NCBI GenBank assembly: GCA_947044365.1
Contig: OX345636.1
Coordinates: 20,748,548 to 20,812,547, forward strand
Length of the DNA stretch: 64,000 nucleotides
DNA from: Petrosia ficiformis
Lineage: Eukaryota > Porifera > Demospongiae > Haplosclerida > Petrosiidae
Direction: 5' to 3'
Under the pieces are notes generated by a model. That model had not been told where the DNA came from. It saw only the letters and a list, made by a program, of their open reading frames with translations, and made no database searches. Below, piece after piece: positions 11,901 to 22,805 of the stretch. How positions within the stretch are numbered: position 1 is the first letter of the stretch; the number at the start of each line of letters is the position of its first letter. The position numbers were made by a program, and so were the translations under genes.

Positions 11901-12586
11901 CTGTTATTACTTGTATTGTTGTGTGTGTCCATCAACAGAAATAATAGTCCACTTCCTGAGCAAATAATATCTTGTGAGTCTTGCTCCTCACTCAAACAGT
12001 TAAAAGAGTTTGATACTGATATGTCAGTCATATGAACTCTCCCATATACATTGACTATGATCATAGCATAACCAAAATAGCCTCCATTAATTGTTAGGTT
12101 AGAGAGTGTGATATCATAACTTTGGCTGATGAGTAGAACAGCAGTCTGACCCATTGAGAAATAGACATATGACTGATTAATGAAGGAGACAGCAGTAGGA
12201 GTTAGTATTCCACCACAGTGTTCAATATGGAGGTTATGTAAGGTGAGTCCTGTTGTGTTTAGAAACCCAAATACTCTGGTAGGTTGAGTGACATTATCGC
12301 AAATAATGTGAGCAGGATTAGAATCACTAGTAGTGATCGCAATATTCATGAAATGTTTGAGAAGACAAAAGGGACCAGGAGTAATTATGTGGATTGAAGA
12401 GAAAAGGGAGAGAGTCATACCAGACCTAAGATAATGAGAACCATTTCCACACAGGAAGTACTGGAGGGATCCATGATTACTAGCATTGTGAATATTACTA
12501 CCAGGAATGAATATAGTAGAAGTCTCTACAGCTGAATCTAAACTCATCAACATAAGAAACCACATTACAAGGTACGATACCTTCAT
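8900..12586 (-). CDS. Intronless polytopic membrane protein with beta-helix ectodomain
   Basis: A 1,228-residue single-exon frame starting at ATG 12584-12586 and ending at TAA 8900-8902. Residues about 1-20 (MKVSYLVMWFLMLMSLDSA) look like a signal peptide. Residues about 30-640 contain recurrent short strands and glycines (NGGYFGY, GGGVYISVP, GGSAIYITT) and many Asn glycosylation sites, as in right-handed parallel beta-helix proteins. A Cys-rich stalk follows (CPTGYCKPG, CQHHRTGVLCGGCEDGYS, about residues 800-840). From about residue 845 come nine to ten hydrophobic helices, the first NLWVLMILVIAATGIVLVIL, then a basic tail (KIRNNLKKTKEKIIAKF). The likely site is the plasma membrane with the helix domain outside. 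I do not recognise a named family; a receptor or adhesin role is inference. Being intronless among intron-rich neighbours suggests retroposition or a compact multicopy family, supported by the relic at 14268. Confidence 0.85.
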   Translation of the reverse strand: MKVSYLVMWFLMLMSLDSAVETSTIFIPGSNIHNASNHGSLQYFLCGNGSHYLRSGMTLSLFSSIHIITPGPFCLLKHFMNIAITTSDSNPAHIICDNVTQPTRVFGFLNTTGLTLHNLHIEHCGGILTPTAVSFINQSYVYFSMGQTAVLLISQSYDITLSNLTINGGYFGYAMIIVNVYGRVHMTDISVSNSFNCLSEEQDSQDIICSGSGLLFLLMDTHNNTSNNSVLFLQKVTIKHNINHYTSSNGGPINLLQYGVDSVPIYGAGGLTILFIGNGYKNGHVVMEDCEIMNNRGSFVGGILITYIDIRGLYLPSVYVNKSFSCYKNQPLLSGGKGGCLSIEVIKRTYEKSILNITLDGGIAFFNNSNVDYGGGVYISVPSLSSLTTNITLKGVAFYYNNAVIGGSAIYITTQEDRTTTFKSDTYVGIIDGIFNHNGKEVKGQTFNQLSLYTGSIIQLVGNLSASVKGGYYRHNVGSVIVATTSYITVSADMYFYQNKAKTGACFLLTKRSLLIIQAPSNITFDINRVFETSGMIVAIDIVHGGYISCPLQFLDSKKQNNITLNVANPNYFIGNSLIYSDAFNKCNQTNFIKYIHSSSNVFALLSSPPTALCLCAKNITCLPPTNIFFYPGQKLQLSVFAPDFQNKPVLIRVYVDVYYTWKNASNVYEYSTQLLDKNICTLIETKFVHFYFASHELISRTLNIYHPEYHLALEIPFEELTCPVGFLLSERNGECICDELLMTHKITNNCNIDTTSITIPNTTWLGVVSVNQNISILYPYSHDGNTTFGYAPVCPTGYCKPGITEVNTSEQDYLCQHHRTGVLCGGCEDGYSLVLGPDECQICNSNLWVLMILVIAATGIVLVILLFCLRMTISNQLLGGIIFYVNMTEVSLRTIVLHQHTYGFILNIIFSLLNLELGFSVCLYNGLNALIKTALQFIFPVYLWLIVLMLVIISKRSGFIANLTIHSSIQVMATLFYLSFAKLLLTAINIFIPVNVQTPHGEFTVWYVDGNIPYWKNSGHVALFITAIITSLCYLLPFLLWTTCSSFLARRSRWIKQRRNLIDAYQGQYRDGWGWWFGARLWLLVCSYISYALLRGNDPSLLLFFHLVFLAPFTFIQVYYKPYRGKWINIFECVILIDLFLLEFITLYGQLKGDVSITEPYISVLMLLVLLILISLMCWHCMRYMTRFKAGRKIRNNLKKTKEKIIAKFQKEGQEHDDLLDRLADNY

Positions 12587-14267
12587 TCTGTTGCTTCAGA
12601 TCACAAAATTCTGTGACCTGTTTTTTCTTTAAATATGTTGTTTGTGTAGACAACTAAAAAACACGATAAATCCATGGTTAATCAATTATAAACATCAAAA
12701 CTAGACTAAACAACAATTACAGTTTCACACTTTGTACATATGTATACAAACAATGAGTTTGTATGTACTTATATATATGAAGTTATGTATTAATCTCACT
12801 TCCATTTTTTTAAAATGCTCATTTGGTCCTAGGCCTGTTGCAATTTCACTCCCTTGTTGGTTGCAGAATGAGAAGCTAAATCCAACATGGCTGTTTCTCT
12901 CCCCTTCTATTTTTCCACTACCAAATAGATTAGAAGAATGCAATAGACCCTGTTTCATATCAGTCAAACATTACTGGCCCTCATACTAAATGTTGCATAT
13001 ACGTTTTGTTGTAATGAAATGTTGTGTACTAATGAATACATTTCCATTTTGTACCTTAAATATAAACAGTACGGATTATTTATGCTGATATATACTATCA
13101 CTGATGATTTCCATTGTAAAATGTTTATTTAATTCCTTAATCTTATCAAAGGAGTACATGGTTGATGGTATATATAGTCAAATCTCATAAGGCATAGTTG
13201 AAATCGCAATATCTGTGATGGGAGGTTGTCTAGACTTTTGTTGTTTGAAAGCGTTACTAGAGGTTTGTGATCAATCTCTAAAAACGTCTTCAAATTTGAA
13301 AATCAGAAAATCAGGAATCAAGAATAGACGCGTTATCACACAACAATGAAATACTTGGGAACAACCAAGATCATTGCTTTTATCAGTTTGATGAAAATGA
13401 AACTTGGATAAAATAACGTTATCATTTTTAAACAATGACACTAACCTGAATGTGTTTGAATACACATATCACAATTATATTGTGCACGAGTCAAATAGAA
13501 TACAGACATCATTGCTGTAAGGATTGATGATAGTATGTGCCAAAATAGCAATTTGGAATGAGGATACCATTACAAACAAACCATCCACAATGTACAAACA
13601 AAAATATCTTAATCTCTGAGAACATTTCCAAGATGTGTCTAACTAACAAATATGGCAATCAAGTATTAAAAGAGGGGTGATGAAAGAATGGGTCTGTGTG
13701 TAATTTAAGAATTAAAATGCACATCTAATCTAACATTAACGGTGGTTTGTGCCATTTTTGTGGAAAAACAATTTATTACCAAAAGCTACAGAAAAAGACA
13801 TGTGAATGCATGTACATGGTGTAAACTTAAGTACAGGACCACGTATATAACATATTACTAATAATCACTAATAACTATAAACATTAACAAAAGCATTTCA
13901 TAATTCTACACTGCAAAAATTAATTGTTAAAATAACTGTTTAGTTGGTTAGTAAAGGAATAACTTCAATTTATTTTGTCATTTGTCATTGAGGAAGTTGT
14001 GGCTACGTGCATGATGTTACTACGACATAATGTGCACCAAGAATGAATTGACTTAAGTTTCCAAACCTTTTTGATGGCCAGATACAATTACATATACTTT
14101 ATAGCAGTAAACTTAATTGTTGGCATGAAATAAGAGTAGACAGCATCCTAAAATTATAGTGCTACAATTAGAACAAAGCATTAGATGCACAGTGTATGTA
14201 TTCTGAACAACCAACTAATTGTGCAACTGTACTAGCCATAAAAATAGTTATTTTAAGCAGTGTACAA
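12587..14267. other. Upstream intergenic sequence, nothing recognised
   Basis: AT-rich sequence between the beta-helix gene and its relic. Short open frames at 12725-12989 and 13271-13465 lack family resemblance and splice context. The promoter of the minus-strand gene must lie near 12590-12800, but no clear element was identified. Confidence 0.45.
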
Positions 14268-14510
14268 TGTGTGTGACATTAGTAATCATCAATGAGTTTC
14301 TCATGTAGATCATCATCTTCTTTGTATTAGTTTTGGAATTTGACAATGATTTAGTGATCACAACATTCATGAAATGTTATTGAGAATATAAAAGGGATTA
14401 GGAGTTATGATGTGGATTGTAGATGAAAGGGAGAGAGTCATACTAGAATTTAGATAATGTCCACACAGGTAGTACGGATCCATGATTACTAATTATAAGT
14501 ATAACTATTA
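14268..14510 (-). pseudogene. Internally deleted relic of a beta-helix membrane protein paralogue
   Basis: 14270-14352 resembles the 3' end of the gene at 8900 (GTGTGTGACATTAGTAATCA against ATGTGTGACTTAGTAATTAT, then the TAGATCATCAT and ATTTGACAATGATT stretches). From 14353 it jumps to sequence matching that gene's 5' part near 12330-12480 (TTCATGAAATG, GGGAGAGAGTCATAC, ATCCATGATTACTA). About 3.4 kb of coding sequence is missing between. The frame is broken by stops. The order and strand are those of the intact gene. Confidence 0.75.
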
Positions 14511-15042
14511 CTATAAGTAGAATTCCCAACAGCCCTACAGTACTTTCAGAGTACTGTGTAGTTACATTCGAAGTACATTGATATATTAAGCATAGGACTT
14601 TCAGAGTACTACATATTACATTGTACTTTGCTCAAATTATGCTGTAGTGCCCCATGGAAGTATAGAGATAGATAGTATGTAAATTTAATTATGTCTTCCA
14701 ACTAACTGTCCATTTCAACTGCTTGATATAAGTACAGTCTCAATAAACACAATTAGAAATGTTTTTAATCTCTTGTTTATACCACTTTGGGATGGTCAAG
14801 AAGAAACTTACACCATGCAACAAGTCTAGGTTTTCGAACGCTAGGTTAAATAATAAATATTAGTATCTTAATAGTTACCAAAAACAATCATTGATAATGC
14901 AAAGTCTTGTACACTATTGTGAACTTGATTATATCTTTTAAACTATTGCATGGTGTTTACAACTGAGTTTACAGATCGTATTTACAATTACAGACACCGT
15001 ATAAACTATCTATCCAGTGTTAATCGAAACACTAGCATAGAC

Positions 15043-15397
15043 CAGACATGGGGTCTAAATGCAATCAATTACTATTACACAATAGCTTACCCTATTACTA
15101 TTACATTACACTTGTGATTTGTTCAATCAATATTTGAGAACACTAATGCAAGTCTAAAATATAACTATTGCATTTGATAAACATAAGATTTTCAAAGACT
15201 GTATCAGTCAAACGACATCTTTCTGGACAAAATATCTTTCCAGCGGTGCTAAACAGTCGTTTGACTGGCCTAGAGGACCTAGTGTATTTGATCAATTACT
15301 ATTACTAATACTATTACACTACATTCACAATCTTCTATTACTATTACTGTAAAAAAAGTAATCATTACTATTACTATTACATATTACCCCATGTCAC
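15043..15397 (-). mobile_element. hAT-like transposon remnant
   Basis: The ends GACATGGGGT (15045) and ACCCCATGTC (15386) are inverted. Subterminal tracts of TATTAC/TTACTA repeats lie inside, and a transposase C-terminal fragment sits at 15143-15289. No matching 8-bp target duplication was found, so the exact borders are uncertain. Confidence 0.6.
15143..15289 (-). pseudogene. hAT transposase C-terminal dimerisation domain fragment
   Basis: On the minus strand the frame reads KRLFSTAGKIFCPERCRLTD, then NLMFIKCN, ending at a TAG at 15143-15145. This is the conserved C-terminal signature of hAT-superfamily transposases (SS-P-ERLFS-AG-I...R-RL). Upstream catalytic regions are absent, so it cannot encode an active enzyme. 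Confidence 0.8.
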
Positions 15398-15781
15398 ATA
15401 CTGACTCTGTAGCTAAATGTAAATATTAATTCTGCATTGACAATAATATATACATTTGTTTGTTTCAAATAATAAATTATTTTACACATACATTATTTTT
15501 ATGCACAACATGTCCATCGAGATAGTTAATTGCCTAAAGGCAAAGCAGCATTTATCAATTGGGATAGATCATGTATGAAAAGCTGTTCTCCAAGGCTACA
15601 GCTTCCTAGTATCATTTCTTTGGAAGATACTGGGAGCTCAAAAGCATGCATGATGTCACAGAGGTCATATGTACTGGCCTTGGTCACACGCACTTGTATG
15701 TGGAGCTTGTGACTGTCAGGTTGTAGTCCTTTTTCTGTACACGAGGATGTGTGAATGCATCATGTGGTCATTGATTATTGT

Positions 15782-15962
15782 GGTGTTGTTCCAATCAACC
15801 CAGTGATCGGTTGAGAGTTCATGTTCAGCCAAAGCACTGGTATTTACATCAAATGTTTAGACTGCTCTTTGATCATGTGTTCCGAGCGGTTCTTCCTGTC
15901 TGCCCGATGTAAGACTTGGAACAATCACACACACAAGGAATCTTGTAAAGAACTATTAATTG
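15782..15962 (-). pseudogene. Penelope-like element GIY-YIG endonuclease fragment
   Basis: The minus strand encodes VLYKIPCVCDCSKSYIGQTG then RTARNT followed by a stop. In another frame, further on, it reads SALAEHELSTDHWVDWNN. Both are characteristic of the GIY-YIG domain found at the C terminus of Penelope-like retroelements. A stop and a frameshift separate them, so this is a dead fragment. No reverse transcriptase was recognised nearby. Confidence 0.75.
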
Positions 15963-16155
15963 GTAAGCAGGGACCGGGTCCTTAGGTGACCCCAGATTTG
16001 TCTGAAAGTACTGTTTGGTCTAAAAGAGTAAAAGTAGGTTATTATAGCTATAATTATAATAGTATAGTAGACAAGTTAATTAAAAAGTAGGAGGGGCTAC
16101 GGGCATTAAATAGAAATTATTATTGTTATTCACACAACTTACAGCCAGTTACAGG

Positions 16156-19100
16156 ATGCCTGGTCTTCACGCTTGTGGAAGGAATTGGGAGTTTGGAAGT
16201 GATGATCTTTTCTTTCCTGGTCTAGTTCTCGTTATTGTCAGGTCTATCTGGCTTTTACTACAGGTATTATTTACACTTATGATTATTGATAAGCTACCTA
16301 CTTGAGAGCCACACAAACTGTTAAACCCCACAATTAAATTATAGATGATTAGTTCTCTGTATGATGTGTTAAATTATTTTCTATAAAGGTTATCTGCCAG
16401 ACTCATTATCGATATACCACATTTAGCGATTATCGATATCATGACCAGATATCGATTTGTACTTAGGTGCATGCGCATTAAGTACAAGGCATTTAATTTT
16501 TTTTTTAAAACATCCTAGTAACTTAACTTGCAACCAGTTTTATATTTGGTACATGTTATCTATTTGAATGCCAATTAGTGGGGGGGGGGGGGGGGGGTCT
16601 TTCCTAATTAATTCCTAATTAATTACTTCCTCTGATATTATCAATAATCAATCAATATTGGGTGCACTAATAATCGATATTAGTGTCTCTACCGATTCCT
16701 GGCACTAATAGTGAAGATTACATCTTTCAAGGTAATAGTAATGTACAATCTCAATGTTAAGGTAATAGTAATTGTAACTGCCTTTAAGTAATATGTTCAT
16801 TTAAGGTAGGGCCAGTAGAGAGACTTTTGGTATTTTTTTTGGCCAGAAAGGAATAGACTTATTGATTCTGTGTTTGAGAAACTCACGAACATTAAATGCA
16901 ATAGTCATTTAGTTTTAAACATGAAAGAAATATAAAGAAACCTCAATTCTATAGTAATCCATAACAGCAATACTGACTTGGGCAGTAATAGTAATATATT
17001 ACATTGACTTGGGTAGTAAATTAGTAATAGTGGTAGTAATATACTGATTTGTAAGGTAATAGTAATAGTAGTATATTACACTGACTTAGTAGTAATATAC
17101 TGATTTTTAAGGTAATAATAATATTAAATAACAACTCACATTTTATAAGATTCAGGATTCTAACTTACTTTACTAGAAATAAGAGTTGTTAAGACAGCCA
17201 TTGCATCTTTATCAAATGCATTTGGATTCGTTAGCTTCAACTTTCAATAAACAAAAATTCACAGTTTAATTGAAGGTTAATTAATCTTCAATTTAGCAAC
17301 TTTGTCCAGATTAACAGTTACATTATGAAAGGTCATTGTTTGCTTTGTGGTTTACCTGTTGTGGTTAGAAAATTACTATCATAATATTTTACCAAAGCTT
17401 ATGACAAATTTACATTTCACTCGTACTGACGAGTAGGGATCTGTAATAATGTATTAATTAAGTATGCTGCTAATGGAGAAAATGAATATTAATTCATAAG
17501 CATACTTGGAATATGGCCGATCCTCATTACTCTAACTAGCTTCAGTTTTGCCTCAGAAGTTGGCTTTACTCTAAACCTTAATACACTGTTTGTTATCTAT
17601 TGTAGCTAGTAATTTAGTTTTTAATTATTTTGTGATGCTTTTTCCATTAATTAATGTGAAGAATTATACTGGTTTGTGGTGACAATTTTTGGATTTTTTA
17701 TGTCTGAAACCCAACAACTTATTGTAAATCTGTTCTTTTTTTCCACTGTACTTACGTTTTAAACCAGTGTTCGGTTTAATGAAGTCTCCAAAAGTATGGT
17801 AATCCTCTAAAATTACACACATTTGTCACACTGTAAACTGTTGGGGCTTGATTTGTGGGTTATTCACCTGATTTAAAGTGGTTAAACTCTTTGTCAGTTA
17901 CCACACTATTTGTGAACCTGCAATAATGGGTGTTTAACCTAGGGTTTTGTAGATACTTTGCAAAATCTTTTAGCTAAAACAACTGTTAGCTGCAGGTCCT
18001 ACTAGCTGCTTTCTTTCTGTTGCTATCCTGAGGCAGTATAACTGAAACTCATGCAAACATTCTTGTATGAATAATTATACGCCCATCTGTACTCCCATGT
18101 ATAAGGATGATTGGGCCATAAGAATGAAAAAAGCTTAACATTATATATTTTTTAAATTTGTCACACAGGTTATAGGTGTGATTATTTTTTATTCTGCACT
18201 GTTTTGTGAAAAATCTCATGTCTTTGCATCTGTTGCATACCTTTCTATTGCCATGACAACATTTATTTTAGTGTTAGAGATATCAATTGTTGTTTTAAGT
18301 TCTCGTGGAACTATAACAAAAAGTCATCCACGAAGACATGTATCAACACTCCTGCATATTCGGTTAGCTGTATTTATGCTTGAAGTAATAGTACTTATAG
18401 CTAAAACAATACTGGCAGCTCAATCAGATGAACTTTCTGATTTAAGCAAATGTCCAAATTTGGAAACTGCTATCATCATTGCACGTGTTGTTGTGGCCGT
18501 AACTTGGTTTTTATTTTCAACTGTTTGCTTAGCTGTTGTTATATACCTTGACCCTTGCCGTTGCTACTCTGCAAAAGTTAATTTTGAGATGATAGAAGAT
18601 GTTGATGGGGAAATGGATGACAGAAGATTTAGAGTAGTACACAGAAGATGGCAGTTGACTCATTCAGTTTGGGAGAAACGCTTTCGTGTGGCATGTTGCT
18701 TTGCTGGAAGTGATGAAAAACATCAAATAGCATATAAGGAAGTTGCAGAAATATTTGCATATTTGTTTTGTGATAGTAGTCTTGTTTTATCAGATATTGC
18801 AGCTGGCTTGGTTCTAGTCCAGCAAGAGCATCTAGAAAGAGAACATGCCATGTTGAATAGCGAAAATCCTTTACATCCAGAATATTCTGTGTCATTGAAC
18901 TTCAATGATCCACTTGAGAGAAAGTTATTTCAAGATGCTGTACATTTTTTACGATTTGCTTTAGGTTCTTACTCCTGGCCGATATATATGTATATGAATC
19001 CTTGTTTTGGATGCTGTAAGCTTTATTCTCATGTTTCACTGTGTCCGTGCAAAAAGATTGCTAGAAACAATGTGTCTGGAGATAACTCCTGTTATTGTGG

Positions 19101-20151
19101 ATTTGCTGGGGCTGTGTCTATTACTGAACTCAATAGTGCAGATATTGTATATGCATCGTTTGAAAATGACTTATATCGAGCTCCGTTCATGGTTGTTCTA
19201 GATCACGAAGAAGAATCTGTTGTAATAGCTGTTAGAGGCACTTTATCATTTCAAGACATCATTACAGATCTTACGGCAAGCACACATCAGATTGAGCTAC
19301 CAAACTCTCCCACATTCCATGTTCATAAGGGTATGTATCACACAGCAGTGTGGGTGAAAGAGAAACTTGATGATGGAATTTTGGAAGAAGCTTTCACTAA
19401 AGTACCCCAGTATAGATTAGTGGTTGTAGGTCACTCATTGGGATCAGGGTGTGCATGTCTGTTAGCTTTGCTACTCAGAGAGCAGTATCCTGATTTGCAA
19501 TGTTTTTGTTACTCTCCAAGTGGTTCACTGATGAATGCCGATGCTGCTGCTTTCACACAATCTTTTGTCACATCAGTCACACTTGGTCAAGATCTAGTTG
19601 CACGCCTAAATGTACTGACTGCTCATAAACTCAAAGATGATGTTATTAGAGTTTTGAAAAGTTGTCGTAAACCTAAACATCGTATACTTTTAGAAGGAGC
19701 ACTGGAAACATTTGGTAAATGTTGTGGTCGACCAGTTTTGTTCAAGGAACATCGATCAAACTCATGTAATGTGAATTCTGAAACAGAACAGAGTGACAGT
19801 GACATGTCGCCACTAATAATCCCCAATTCAAATCCATTAGCATTTGATTCCCTCGTTGAAGAAGTAGACAATGACAGAGAATTCCCACCTAACAATGCAC
19901 CACAACAGCTTTATCCACCAGGCAGGATAATTCATCTTGTTGACACTATGGAGGAGGGACGATGCTTCTTTGCTCATAGAAGATTAGAAGCTCGTTGGGT
20001 GTCTTCAAGTAGTTTTCAAAGGATTGTGGTATCACCTGATATGGTCAGAGATCATTTTCCAGATGTCTTAATGAGAGCAATGAATGCTGTTTGGCAATAT
20101 AAGAAAGATGAATTAGTAGAAGTTGAAGTTGACTCATTGGTTAACAGTTAG
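16156..20151 (+). CDS. DAGL: sn-1-specific diacylglycerol lipase
   Basis: Two exons: 16156-16263 (36 codons, MPGLHACGRNWEFGSDDLFF) and 18169-20151, joined in phase 0 across a 1.9-kb intron (donor CAG-GTATTA, acceptor CACACAG). The 696-residue product hydrolyses diacylglycerol to 2-acylglycerol at the plasma membrane (family knowledge). Four N-terminal membrane helices are visible, the first spanning the exon junction, then a cytosolic alpha/beta-hydrolase domain. The nucleophile elbow GHSLG puts the catalytic Ser at about 459, Asp in LGQD at about 511 and His in RDHFPD at about 665. The Ser-Asp spacing of 52 equals that of vertebrate DAGL-alpha. A Cys-rich insert (CFGCCKLY...CPCKK) precedes the lipase core. 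The length is near that of DAGL-beta and lacks the long alpha tail, so it may represent the undivided ancestral gene. The first exon was recognised from the conserved MPG-GR-W-GSDDL start. Confidence 0.93.
16264..18168 (+). other. DAGL intron with G18 tract and TAATAG repeats
   Basis: A single phase-0 intron. It contains an uninterrupted run of 18 G at 16580-16597, AT-rich sequence with several ATCGATAT motifs around 16410-16680, and clustered GGTAATAGTAAT repeats at about 16725-17120. The TAATAG tract mirrors the TATTAC tracts of the hAT remnant at 15043 in opposite orientation, so it may be another decayed hAT end. Confidence 0.5.
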
Positions 20152-21299
20152 GAAGTCATTTGACTATGATTATATATAACTATCATTTTATAAATTTTAC
20201 TGGGTATTGATTAATTTGTTTTCATTATAAATTTTTATTGTCTAAATTTAGTTGTAGTGTGTAGTCCTCTAAATCTTACATGATTGAAATACAATGTACA
20301 TAATATATTAGGGGGGACTTCATCATGCATCTCTTTATCACAATAATTAGTGATAAAGATTTAGTAGGTACATGGTGATTTTCATATATAGAAAACTGCC
20401 ACAGTACTGTGTACATGATATATATATATAGGTTGCTTCCTTTGAAGTGCTATAATTATATATATATAGGGTGCTAGACGGTACAAATGTTGTCTGTGGA
20501 GGGCTGGAGACAGCTTTCATAGGTTACTTTTCATAAGAGGATGCTACTTATTCAGGGTGTTGTTTGTGAAGAAGCAGACACTCAATTGTTTTCTGTACAG
20601 AGAGTCTCACACTGAATGAGTAGCGAGAGGCCAAGAGCCAATAGCAGAGAGTACTGTAGTACTCTCTATGTAGGGTAGTCTTGGTACCAGACGCCCACGC
20701 TAAAACGCGGAAGGGTGTCTGGGCAAAGCGATAATCACATGACCAAGACAAACATGAGTGTGTGTGACTGTTCCATAATAATGATAATATGGAAGAAAGA
20801 TACGTGGTCCTTAGTCTGGAGACTAGCCCCAATTGGGGGCTGGTCTCCAGACTAATGTGGTCCTATTCACCTATATCCCTGGAAGAATATTTCGAAACGA
20901 TAAAGTCAGCCTAAAGAGACAATAATTATATTGAATCGTAAGTTTATAAATGGATACAAAGTCAACCAAACTAACTCTAAAAACGTTTCCTTTGAAGTAC
21001 TTTTCAAAAATCAGGAATGACCATCAATTGTTTTCAAAATAAATTATTATCACTTGTAAGTTTGAGAATCTTGAACACGTGATCATTATGACAGACATTA
21101 AATTTCAAGTTGTGATTATGTTTTCCAAATTACAGCCTATATTTTTAATTTTGTGGTGAGGCTGATTCCAGTACTGAGTTGAAAACTAAGAAAGTAAGCA
21201 GCAGTAGGGCAAACTACAGTATAATGTTTGTAAAAACTCTATTAATTAATGCTTTTTCAATTTATTGAATTTCAAGCTGAACAAGTGTATATATAGAAA
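20152..21299. other. DAGL 3' flank and intergenic sequence
   Basis: No gene was recognised. No canonical AATAAA was found within the first 200 nt after the stop. The stretch contains the hairpin-rich repeat at 20677-20860. Confidence 0.4.
20677..20860. repeat. Hairpin-rich repeat related to the 7.6-kb MITE
   Basis: Begins TAGTCTTGGTACCAGACG, followed by a second hairpin half ending GTGTCTGG. This matches the layout of the TAGTCTCG...CCAGACC / GGTCTGG ends at 7597. A second palindrome at about 20814-20856 reads TAGTCTGGAGACTAGCCCC and its complement around AATT. No target duplication was found. Confidence 0.5.
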
Positions 21300-21730
21300 A
21301 AAACATCCCTATATTTGCTTTGTGATGACTATGTATTAAGCATTGCTGGTGGTACTAGTGTTTCTACCTTTCTGTGTACTCGAAAGCTGGGGCCTGAAGT
21401 AAGTGTAAGCCCAATTGCAGACTAAATACACAGATCTCTGATGAAATGATGACTTCCTCGTGTCTGAAACTCAACAACTTATCATACTTACTTGTTAAAG
21501 ATTCTTGCATAATATCTATACTGTTTCTCTGCAGTTTCACATCTTTTCTGAATCTTCCTGGCTGGTCTGTAGCTCAAACGCGCGTTCTTTTACACGCCAC
21601 GCCCATTAATTGACCGAGCCAACCCGGGAATGACGCAACTTCCTTAACTACGTATACAACGCATAGTTGGGCAAGTGACACAAACATATAAACATTAAAC
21701 CCCGTGGAAAGCAATTATAGGGATGGCCCT
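21300..21730 (+). mobile_element. Non-autonomous inverted-repeat element, copy B
   Basis: Left end CATCCCTATATTTGCTTTG; right end AAGCAATTATAGGGATGGCC. The interior (ACGTATACAACGCA, GTGACACAAACATATAAA) matches copies A and C. Confidence 0.65.
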
Positions 21731-21840
21731 ACGGGCCATAAAAATGAAAGAATATGTAGGGATATGTATCAAAACTAAAAAAAAAGCACAGGAAAAAGAT
21801 TGGAATATATAGCTAAGTAACAAGTGTATATAGAGAAAAA

Positions 21841-22157
21841 AGTATCCCTATGATTGCTTTGTGGTGTCCAGCATTCAGTAATCATGGCTAACTTTATCAT
21901 GCCTGAAACACAACAGCCTACTATAGTTATTATTTCGATTATCTACTCTCCTTACCTTTTAAAGACCTTCTAGAAGTTTAGAAATATATTTCAGGAAGAA
22001 TAGCCAGCTATTAGTTCCAGTTTCTACATAAGCTAGTAGAGCTACAGCTTTCTTTCTTCTACTCTTGTCTGTACTCTGTAGAGCGCGCGTTCTATATCGC
22101 GTAAGTGACACTAAACATACATCGAACCCGTGGGAAAGCAATCATAGGGATGGCCCT
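21841..22157 (+). mobile_element. Non-autonomous inverted-repeat element, copy C
   Basis: Left end AGTATCCCTATGATTGCTTT and right end AAAGCAATCATAGGGATGGC are near-perfect inverted repeats. It lies 110 bp from copy B in the same orientation. Confidence 0.65.
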
Positions 22158-22805
22158 ACGGGCCATAAAAACACAAAGAAGCAATACTTATGTTCGGTTG
22201 TTATGTGGAAGTGGTGTTTAATATTATCATTCCTCCATAGCACAAATGTCACAGTGAAAGAATACAAAAATGTCTTGTAAAGGTAATCTGAGACGTAGCA
22301 TCCTCCCTGTTTATTTAAAAGAAGAAGTTGATTGAAGAGTTTGGACAATTATGTGTGAAGATTGAAATCCTTTATAACATCTGTTATTCATTAAACTTAA
22401 TTTTTCAAAAAAGTTTAGAAAACCAGTACAACTAAAAATGTCAAAAATCAAAGTTGTTTATAATTATACTTATCAGTAGGTAAAAACGCTAAGTTATTAA
22501 AAACATTAAGTTATTAATAATTTCCACTGATGGGTGGGGCCGGGGCGTCTTGTTGTAATTGATATCTGAATTTTTAGAGGGAGTTGTTTCGACACTTTTA
22601 ACAGATGTGTCTCATCAGCTGGTCTCTGCTGGCTGGGAACTGGAATAACAAATGTCAAGGAAATGCACTTTACCGCAAAGGAACTCTCCAAGAAGATCTA
22701 CGTTCACAACAATGCCGTCAAATGCAAAAATTCAGATATCAATTACAACAAGACGCCCCACCCATCAGTGGAAATTATTAATAACTTAAGTTTAATGAAT
22801 AACAG

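Noticed and set aside
8900..12586. Bacterial polymorphic outer membrane protein or contaminant
   Set aside because: The ectodomain looks repetitive like bacterial beta-helix proteins, but the C-terminal multi-helix domain, AT content and nearby relic in the same genome argue for a native animal gene.
15530..15712. Short plus-strand open frame
   Set aside because: It overlaps the Penelope-like remnant's flank, has no recognised domain, and the opposite strand explains the conservation.
22640..22720. Possible captured ESCRT-III (CHMP1-like) exon: KEMHFTAKELSKKIYV
   Set aside because: Only about ten residues resemble CHMP1 and the rest of the frame does not continue; chance similarity is more likely.
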